This document shows positions 1 to 7,500 of a stretch of 14,918 bases of DNA, in pieces. The first letter of the stretch is position 1; every line of letters begins with the position of its first letter. Origin of the DNA: DAOVQB01 sp023128935 (GTDB lineage: Bacteria; Eisenbacteria; RBG-16-71-46; CAIMUX01; WJJG01). The stretch covers positions 1 through 14,918 of the forward strand of contig DAOVQB010000105.1 of the NCBI GenBank assembly GCA_030628905.1, written 5' to 3'. The position numbers and the translations under genes were made by a program. A model generated the notes under the pieces. It was given only the letters and a program-made list of their open reading frames with translations. It searched no databases and was not told the origin of the DNA.

Positions 1-1433
1 CCCTGATCCTGGAACCAGATCGCGTAGCGCTGCGTCCCGTCGATTGCGATCACCAGCATGGAGTCCGTACAGGCTCGCCAGACTGCCATGTGATGCTGTC
101 TGGCAATCCCACCGAGCGCCCAGGGAAAGACCCCCAATGTTCGCAACCTATCGTCCAGCACGAGGAGCCGTTCGCGCCCGACAGTGACCAGGAGTTCATC
201 GCCCTGGGAAGGAAAGACGTCAGTCACCGCATAGAGATCAATGCGGCCGGCCGACCGTGCCATTCGCTCGCTGATCAGTCGCTTCCCATCGAAACGGTGG
301 CACCTCAGAACGCCCGCTTGCGATCCCGTGTAGATCCGCCGGCAGCCATCCTTCTGCGGTCGCCCTATGTCCAGCCCCATGAAGTCGGTCGGGGAGGCAT
401 CGATCGCCAGCGCCTGTCCCGTAGCGGCATCGAGGATGGCGAGCGTATCGGCGAAGTTCGGTCCACTGTGGTGGGTCGTGGCGACGACGACTTCCAGCGT
501 GCCATTGCCGTCGAGGTCAGCCACGTCGGCCTGAGGTGAGAAGAATACGGCTCCGATATCCCATCGCCACTTGAGTTCACCCCGATCCGAGATCGCGAAC
601 ACGCCGGCCCGGTGGTCATTCGTTCCATTGATGCGTACATCCACACTCATGTTGGCCGGCGCCCCTCCTCCAATGAGGATGTCGGTGCAACCATCTTGAT
701 CCAGGTCGCCGAGCCAGAAGGCTTCGAGGTGGGGATTGGGCCCGATTGTGTATTCCCAGAGAGATCGCCCGGTGTTCGCGTCCACCACCAGTAGGCCTCG
801 AGGATAGGCGGCATATCCGACTTCGCGAATCAAGACCACCGCATCACCGCCGTCAGGCGCCCCGCCGGGAAGTACACCCATCGCATGGTACACGGCATCC
901 CAGTAACCCTCGGGATGGTTCGCCGGGCCACTCGGCAGCTTGTGATCGCGCGAGGCCTCACCCGTGGCTGCATCGTGGATGATGAGATGCCAGTCCTCGC
1001 CTCGATCGGGTCGAACCGTTAGCAGGACTTCCTCGCAACCGTCCCCATTGAGATCGGCACATGCGTGGGCATAGATGCGAGTCTTCCCTCTGGGTGGCAC
1101 AAGGGCGCGGTCCAATTGCTTCTGCCACAATACGCTCCTCTTGATCTCCGGCTTGCCTGGCAGAAAACAGATGATCCCCAGGTCGGAGGTGAAGACCAAC
1201 TCATCCTCACCGTCCCCGTTGACATCGCCAAGCACAAAGCTGGCGTTCTTTTCTTGTGCACCGGGGGCGGTAGAGAGTTCCCTCAAGTGATGCCCGACGA
1301 AGTGCGTCCAGAGCGGTAGACGATCGAGATTCGTGGGACGTGACCGAACGTGGGCCATGATGCCAATCGCTGCAGCGGACACCACCAGCAGGATTAGGCC
1401 AACGAGGGCCTGTTGTTGATTCAGCCGATACAT
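1..1433 (-). CDS. Membrane-anchored FG-GAP/VCBS-type repeat protein, 3' end outside window
   Basis: Reading the minus strand from the ATG at 1433, the frame stays open for 477 codons to base 1, so the C-terminus is outside the window. Residues 9-27 are a hydrophobic segment (signal anchor or signal peptide) after a short polar start. At least four Asp-rich calcium-loop motifs of FG-GAP/VCBS type follow: DVNGDGED (70-77), DLNGDGCE (127-134), DLDQDGCT (243-250) and DLDGNGTL (306-313), each preceding hydrophobic beta strands such as EVVVATT. This predicts an extracytoplasmic beta-propeller. An in-frame TGA 12 bases upstream rules out a longer N-terminus; no good Shine-Dalgarno is visible. It lies 46 bp after the GWxTD gene on the same strand, so it is probably the last visible gene of the A2M/pbpC operon. 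Whether a signalling domain follows the propeller cannot be seen. Family call is good; function is unknown. Confidence 0.85.
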   Translation of the reverse strand, partial: MYRLNQQQALVGLILLVVSAAAIGIMAHVRSRPTNLDRLPLWTHFVGHHLRELSTAPGAQEKNASFVLGDVNGDGEDELVFTSDLGIICFLPGKPEIKRSVLWQKQLDRALVPPRGKTRIYAHACADLNGDGCEEVLLTVRPDRGEDWHLIIHDAATGEASRDHKLPSGPANHPEGYWDAVYHAMGVLPGGAPDGGDAVVLIREVGYAAYPRGLLVVDANTGRSLWEYTIGPNPHLEAFWLGDLDQDGCTDILIGGGAPANMSVDVRINGTNDHRAGVFAISDRGELKWRWDIGAVFFSPQADVADLDGNGTLEVVVATTHHSGPNFADTLAILDAATGQALAIDASPTDFMGLDIGRPQKDGCRRIYTGSQAGVLRCHRFDGKRLISERMARSAGRIDLYAVTDVFPSQGDELLVTVGRERLLVLDDRLRTLGVFPWALGGIARQHHMAVWRACTDSMLVIAIDGTQRYAIWFQDQ

Positions 1434-1479
1434 TGGATCGCGTCAGTACTTCATTTCAAAGGAGCAAGTGCCATAAACC

Positions 1480-2103
1480 TCATTGGAGACTAGCATAACG
1501 GGCTGTCAGAGTGAAGGACAATCCCAATGATCCCCTGCGCCATTCACGCCTGATCGATCTGCCAAGCACCACCGAACGGGCATCGATCCAACCCTGTGCG
1601 GGCCCATAGTACAGGGTAGCCAGTGCAACTCGCTTCCAGAACTCCAGCAGGTCATAACTCAGGGCTTTATCGGGGGATCGAGAACGCGAGAGCCAGAACG
1701 AGTTCCAGAAGGCTATGCGTTCGCTTGACTCCTGGAGTTGCGCTAGCTGTTCCCGGTGTGCGATGAAGTCGCAGGAGAAGAAAGGCTCGCGCTCCTGGGG
1801 TGTCATGGCTTCAAACGCCTGCCGAAAGGACATCAAGGCTTCCGCAGGCTTCTGCAGATCGAGATTCAGTAGGGCGTTCAGTATGCGTGCCTTGGTATGT
1901 CCCGGTTCGCCGTCTAGAACGGCTCGAGTTGCAAGCAGTGCACTGACCAAGTGAAGCCTGGCATCGTCGAGTTCTCCGTCCCAGGTCCTTTCTAGAGCTA
2001 GGTTGGGATGGACATACTGCATCTGAGCTTTAATCTCTGCCCACCATGACGGATCGTGTGCAGTTCTCCCTTGCTCGGCATGGGTACGCGCGCAATGTAG
2101 CAC
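1480..2103 (-). CDS. GWxTD-domain protein, apparently truncated at the C-terminus
   Basis: This 207-residue protein starts at GTG 2103, with GGAG eight bases before it, 47 bp after the pbpC stop. An upstream in-frame TGA leaves no earlier start. Residues 45-100 look like TPR-type helices (paired Ala/Leu-rich helices, KPAEALMSFRQAFEAM). Residues 101-190 follow the pattern I know from GWxTD proteins of FCB-type bacteria: a PxEER-like segment, ERIAFWNSFWLSRS, then a basic helix (EFWKRVALA) and GWID at 171-174, where the family has GWxTD-RG. Family members normally continue well past this motif; here the frame stops 33 residues later with a tail (about 190-207) resembling nothing in the family. 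No signal peptide is visible, which is also unusual. It may be a decayed gene or a short variant. Role unknown; context suggests envelope function with A2M and PbpC. Confidence 0.6.
   Translation of the reverse strand: MLHCARTHAEQGRTAHDPSWWAEIKAQMQYVHPNLALERTWDGELDDARLHLVSALLATRAVLDGEPGHTKARILNALLNLDLQKPAEALMSFRQAFEAMTPQEREPFFSCDFIAHREQLAQLQESSERIAFWNSFWLSRSRSPDKALSYDLLEFWKRVALATLYYGPAQGWIDARSVVLGRSIRREWRRGSLGLSFTLTARYASLQ
1492..1521 (-). promoter_or_regulatory. Possible sigma70-like promoter for the FG-GAP protein gene
   Basis: On the minus strand TTGTCC (1516-1521) and TATGCT (1492-1497) are 18 bp apart, each matching 4 of 6 consensus bases, about 58 bp before the ATG at 1433. It lies inside the last codons of the GWxTD gene, which look non-homologous to the family. 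The match is weak and could be chance. Confidence 0.25.
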
Positions 2104-2150
2104 CCCAGTCGCTCCATGTGCTGGGGATCCAGCGGCGTTACACGCGCCAC

Positions 2151-4478
2151 CTACTCCTCCCCCAGCACCGTAAACCGCCGCCGCAGCTCATCACCGGTCT
2201 CATCAACCAGAGTCAGCAGGTGCTCACCGGCCGCCGGCGCCAGCTCGAGCTGATGGATCTCCCGGGTGAATCCGCAGTAGACCTCATCCAAATGCCAGAA
2301 GATGCGGGCCGTGGGCCGGCGGTGGACAGCCTCAAAAACCGTGCGGCCCACTTCGCCATCCAGTTCGGTAGGTACGTAGACCGTGCTTCCATCTAGGGGA
2401 TAGATGCAGGTCATCGCGGGTTCGATCAGGTCGTCAATGCAGTCGCGGCAGTCAGCCCGAAAGGGCGGTAAGGGACGATAGTCCGGGTGCCCGCGCTGAT
2501 AGTAGGTCTCCATGACCGGGGGTAGAACAAACCATTGTACGGGCACCATGTCGGCGATCGATTCACAGTCGCTGTGCACCTGCCACTCCTCGCTCGCATC
2601 ACAATGCACTAGCCGGCAGTAGTTGCAAGTCTGGCCACGGCATGCGCTGCGGGGGATGCGGACGGTTTTGGTAACCGCGCAATCCCGTCCGCATCTCATG
2701 CCACTGTGCGAGCAGATCTCAACTGCCACCATATCCTCACGCGGCTCGATGAACCAGCCACCGCCGCCGAGCAGGTCGAACAGCTCGAATAGGATCGGAG
2801 CAGCCGCTTCGTGACCCATCAGACCAGGGCGTCCTTCCCCACTCGCATTGCCCACCCACACGCCCACTGCGTACTGCGGCGTGACACCAATGGCCCACGC
2901 ATCGCGATAGCCCTGACTGGTCCCGGTCTTCCATGCTACTTGCCTCGAAGATGTGAATCGGCGCCAGTATCGCTCAGCGCCCGGGCGACTGACCTCCGAG
3001 ATCGCCTCAAGAGTCGCAAAGCACACGCCAGGACTAAGGCAATGATCCCCCGTCGCATCATCCAGATTCACACATCTCGCCAGCGATGCATACATGTTCA
3101 CCGCGTCCCAGAGCGTTGCCTCCGCGCCCCCCAGGATAAGGGAGAGCCCGTATTGGTCGGGGGACCTTGTCAGCGTGGTCATCCCCAGTTTGCGCAGTCG
3201 ATCGGCGAAGTGATGGACCCCATGCGAGCGCAGCATCCAGACCGCAGGCACGTTGATGGAACGTACCAACGCCTCCCGTGCAGGCACCGCGCCCAGGTAG
3301 TCGCGACTGTGATTCTCAGGGGCAAAGCCGGCGATGCGGGTGGGGATGTCGGGTACGAGCTGATCTGGCAGAATCTCCCCGGACTCGAGCATGCTGGCAT
3401 ACAAGAGTGGTTTCAGGATGCTTCCGGTGCTGCGCGGAGCATGGAGCATATCAACCCAGCCGGCGTGGTGGGTGTCGGCCGGATCGAAGTGATTGCCGAT
3501 GTAGGCGAGAATGTCGCCGCTGTTCACCTCGCTGATCAGCGCCGCAGCATTGTGAATGCCATTGCCGCGGAGTTGTTCGATATGTCGTGAGACCACCTCT
3601 GTGGCCCGCACCTGCAGATCGGCATCCACCGTCGTGTGAACCAGGCCTAAGCCGGTTCGGCTCGCGCGCATGGCTGCCGGCCCATGGGTATAACGCGCAA
3701 GCAGGTGGGGAGCCAGCCAGGGAAGTGGCCGCGGCCGATCAGGCAGCGGTTCCCGTTTGGCCAGCGCGCAGGAGAGCGCGTCAAGATGGCCTGCATCCTG
3801 CAATCGATCCAGCAGTCGATCCCGCTTCGCCCGCAAGGCCCCCCGATTGCGTCCAGGATGGATCAGAGCGGGCTTGTTGGGCAGCACGGCCAAAGTAGCA
3901 GCCTGCGCCCATGACAAATCGTGCGCGCGGCACCCGAAGTAGCGCCAGGACGCCGCCTCCACTCCGACAACATTCCCTCCGAAGGGTGCATGGCTGGCAT
4001 ACAGGCTCAGGATCTCTTCCTTGCTCCTTGCCCGCTCGAGGCGTAGGGCCATCATTGTTTCGCGGAACTTCTGCCGCACACTGCGCGGTTGATTTCCGCA
4101 CGACAATCTAGCCACCTGCATCGTGATCGTGCTTCCTCCGCTCACCACGCGCCCGGCTTTCAGATTCTGCCACAGCGCGCGGCCAAGGGCGGCCACATCG
4201 ACACCCGCATGGCGTTCGAAGCGTTGGTCCTCGAACAGCGTCAGGGCAACGCGGAACTTGTGTGGCGAGCTGTCGCGCTCACCGAAGCGCCACTGTCCAT
4301 CCGCCGCGATCGAAGCCCCCAGCAGGCGCCCATCGCGCGCGAGGAGTGCGGTCGAGAGAGGATCGCCAAACTCAACCATCGCAGCGAGCGCCCAGGCCAC
4401 GGCGCACGCTGCCATGACCACGGCGGCAGCGCCTAGCAACCACCCTGTGCGACGCCGGGGCTTGGGCAAATTGGACAC
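2151..4478 (-). CDS. pbpC: Penicillin-binding protein 1C (bifunctional transglycosylase/transpeptidase)
   Basis: Class A penicillin-binding protein that polymerises and cross-links peptidoglycan in the periplasm from a cytoplasmic-membrane anchor. Taking GTG 4478 as start gives 775 residues, close to the roughly 770 of E. coli PbpC. A membrane segment lies at about 13-36. The GT51 domain shows LFEDQRFERHAGVD with catalytic Glu83, GGSTITMQ (114-121) and the helix RETMMALRLERARSKEEIL. The transpeptidase has SILK (Ser353, Lys356), SIN (407-409) and KTGT (517-520), all intact. A Cys-rich linker (eight Cys between 589 and 638) and the PbpC-type C-terminal beta domain (about 690-770) follow. An in-frame ATG at 4622 would overlap the A2M gene and add 48 odd Arg/Trp-rich residues, so I prefer 4478. 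It follows A2M by 107 bp, the well-known A2M-pbpC pairing. TAG stop. Confidence 0.95.
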   Translation of the reverse strand: MSNLPKPRRRTGWLLGAAAVVMAACAVAWALAAMVEFGDPLSTALLARDGRLLGASIAADGQWRFGERDSSPHKFRVALTLFEDQRFERHAGVDVAALGRALWQNLKAGRVVSGGSTITMQVARLSCGNQPRSVRQKFRETMMALRLERARSKEEILSLYASHAPFGGNVVGVEAASWRYFGCRAHDLSWAQAATLAVLPNKPALIHPGRNRGALRAKRDRLLDRLQDAGHLDALSCALAKREPLPDRPRPLPWLAPHLLARYTHGPAAMRASRTGLGLVHTTVDADLQVRATEVVSRHIEQLRGNGIHNAAALISEVNSGDILAYIGNHFDPADTHHAGWVDMLHAPRSTGSILKPLLYASMLESGEILPDQLVPDIPTRIAGFAPENHSRDYLGAVPAREALVRSINVPAVWMLRSHGVHHFADRLRKLGMTTLTRSPDQYGLSLILGGAEATLWDAVNMYASLARCVNLDDATGDHCLSPGVCFATLEAISEVSRPGAERYWRRFTSSRQVAWKTGTSQGYRDAWAIGVTPQYAVGVWVGNASGEGRPGLMGHEAAAPILFELFDLLGGGGWFIEPREDMVAVEICSHSGMRCGRDCAVTKTVRIPRSACRGQTCNYCRLVHCDASEEWQVHSDCESIADMVPVQWFVLPPVMETYYQRGHPDYRPLPPFRADCRDCIDDLIEPAMTCIYPLDGSTVYVPTELDGEVGRTVFEAVHRRPTARIFWHLDEVYCGFTREIHQLELAPAAGEHLLTLVDETGDELRRRFTVLGEE

Positions 4479-4483
4479 TTGCG

Positions 4484-4489
4484 CCTTCC
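4484..4489 (-). promoter_or_regulatory. Ribosome binding site supporting the GTG start of pbpC
   Basis: The minus strand reads GGAAGG, then five bases, then GTG at 4478. This Shine-Dalgarno-like match supports the shorter start over the ATG at 4622, which lies within the A2M 3' end. Confidence 0.45.
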
Positions 4490-4585
4490 ACGATCTCGGC
4501 TGCCAGAACCAGACCCGCACCAGGCAGGACCATCGTGTTCGCCAGCGGCTTCGCGCCGCCCATCTGAGTCCCGGGCCCCTCACCG

Positions 4586-7500
4586 CTACCGCCCCCCATT
4601 CGCAACCACTACCTCCACCCACTGCCCCATGCTGCGGGCGTTGATTGTCGCGTCGTACATGGCCTCGACATCAACCAGCGGCAGATAGAACCGCCCCGTG
4701 TAGCTGGCATGCAGCCAGGTCTCAACGGTCTTCGTCCCACTTCGCCCCAGGTCGAAGTAAGCGTAGACCCGATCATCGCGGATATCCCGGTACTCGATGC
4801 CCTTGTCGTTTTCTTGCATCGACGGGTCCAGGCGCTCGTTGTAAATCTCCCAACCAGAGGGGAAAATCTGGGTCAGTGCGATCTCAGCGTAGTCCCCGCG
4901 CACGCCGGCATGGCTCACGATCGCGCGCACTTTGAAGTCTGTTCCTTGCTCGATACGGCTAGGGTTGATCAGCTCATCGTTTGCGTCGAGGTATTCCACC
5001 TCGATCCGCATCCCGCTGGCCGCAGGTTTTTCGGCTCCGATCGGTGGTATGCCGGTCATGATCAGGCGCACGAACAGCATACCCGCATCGCTGTTCGCAA
5101 CCTTTAGATGATGACCACCGGAAACGGTGCTGGGCAGATCAATGCTGGTAAGTGGCTTGTCTGTAAAGACCTCCTGCATTGCCCCCCCGTCGACGGCATA
5201 CCGGAATCGGAGTCCTTTGGAAACGCCGCTGCCGGCCACAAACCGCGCCATGCTCATGAGTGCATATGCAGTGGTCTGGGTGCTGTGCCAGCCACCATCA
5301 CGGAGCGCCGCAGCAACCTCGTCAGCCACCGGCTTTGCTCGCTGGAAATCGCCCAGCAGAACCAGCGTCTCCAAGATCATGGCCAGATCGCGCAGATCGG
5401 ACCCATAGGTGCCCGCTAGCTCGCGATAGGACACCACCTCAGTGTCAAGGTCGCGGGTCATGGTGCTGGCGATCTCGGACTCACCGGCCAACTGGTAGGC
5501 CGCCGCCAGCCGCCAGGCGGCCTCGTCCGGCAGCGAGTTTGATTCACGCAGACGATTCATGGCTGTGAGATCCGGCGCACCACGCAATGTAAGGGTGTAT
5601 AGGCGGTAGGCTTGTACAAACGCCCCTCGCCGGGCTCCACTGTTGCGGAACTGCCGCGCCTTGAGTTCTTGATACGACTGCCATGCGCGCAGCATCGATT
5701 CGGGAAGGCGGTAGCCGGCCCGCTGGGCCTCGATCAGGAAGTGTCCGACATAACTGGTCACCCAGGGATTCGGTTCGCGCTCGGATGAGGCAGTGTTGCC
5801 CGAGCCTACCGGCCAGTAGCTGAAGCCGCCATTTGGCATCCGGTAGCTACGCAGGCGATCGATGGCAGCCTTGATGTTCAGCTCGATCTCTCTTTGCACA
5901 CTGGGTTTCAGATCCAATAGCTGGGTCAAATAGAGTTGCGGGAACACCGATGAGGTTATCTGCTCGACGCACCCGTGTGGATAGCGAATCAGATAGCGCA
6001 GGCGGCTCTCCAGGTCGATCGGCGGCATCGCAGACAATTCAAGCACGACGCTATTCGTACCCTGCATGCCGCTCGGGCGGAATTCGGTATCCCAGGTGCC
6101 ATCAGATCCGATCGCGGCACCGATCACATCGACCACCGGTGACCCCGAAACTCGCACATCAACCTCGATTGTCTGCTTCGTCGTCTCAGTCCCGCAGGTG
6201 GCGGATGTCTCGACCGTGACGATACCCAGCTCGGGCCTTGTCTTGAGCCGGAAGCGAACGGTGGCATCTCCGGGCTCGGAGAAGAACACCCGCTGGTGGG
6301 CCGCACCATCCAGTTCAGCCGGACCGGTGACCATGACCGTGACGGTCACATCCTTGATGTCATCCTCCAGGGCAAAGACGGCCACCGGCAGATCGATCTC
6401 CTCCTCCGGTCCCAGGACACGCGGGAGGGTGGGCAGCACCATGAGAGGCTTGCGCACAAAGACATCCTGCTCGGTGCGGCCAAAGGCACCGTCGTGTCCG
6501 GCAACGACCATCACACGCACAGAACCAAGGTATTGAGGGATGTCCACCTCATGGGTCCGAGTCTCTCCAGCCCCAAGGATGAACGGACCCAAGAACCGAA
6601 CCATGGGCGGGAAACGCTTCGCGCGCGTTTCCCCTGGCTTCGGCTCCTCCTCCACCTCTGTTTTCGCACCAGCATCACCACCACCCCCAATGGCCAGCAA
6701 GCGCTCGAGCACTGCACTATAGGCGCCGGCGACATCGTCGTAGAGATCCCAAGTCGTTACGCCCAACGCCTCGCGCCGATTGAAGTGCCGCCACGGATCG
6801 GGTGTCCGAAAGCGCGTAAGCTCCAGGAGACCGTGGTCAACGATCGCCACGGTGTAGGTCATCATCCGGCCCGAGGATTCGCACACGCTGAGACTGGCGG
6901 TTTCATTCGGCCTGAAGACATCCAGCACATTGAGAAGGGGCTCGAGGTGGGAATCCGGATCTGACACCTTGATCGGGATCACGCCATACATGCGGATCGG
7001 CAGGTCATTCAGGGTCTGCAGGTGCGGTTGCACCAGGGTCACATTGACATAGACATTGGGGTTCATCTCCGGCGTGGCGATGAATGTGTATCGGGTCACT
7101 TTCCCCACACCTTCGATCCAGTTGGCACCAATCACCTTCGAACCCGATTCGATGCTCACCAGCGCACGTCCGGCCGCCGGCGTCGGAATCGTCACAGTGA
7201 CTTCGTCCCCAACGGTGTACTCCTGCTTGTCGGCCTCCAAGGCCAAGATCGCGGCGCCTCCGGGGGCGTCCTTGCGGGCCCGGCCCGCCCAACCGGGCCA
7301 GTCGATGTAGATGGTCTTACCGGTACGGTGACCGCTGGCAGCGTCTGTCGCCAGGATCAGATACCGGCCCCAGGAGGGGTAGTTGACCTCAAAGTTCCAG
7401 GTGGCGTGTCCATCAGTCATCTCGACCAGGTCGGTCTGCAGCGCTGTGGCGATCTCTGCGTCAGCATAGTCGGTGAGATCGTCCTCACCACGATGCCACC

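Noticed and set aside
90..982. Several plus-strand open frames opposite the FG-GAP gene
   Set aside because: They are antisense to a minus-strand frame that is open for 477 codons with clear Asp-loop repeats, and they resemble no proteins.
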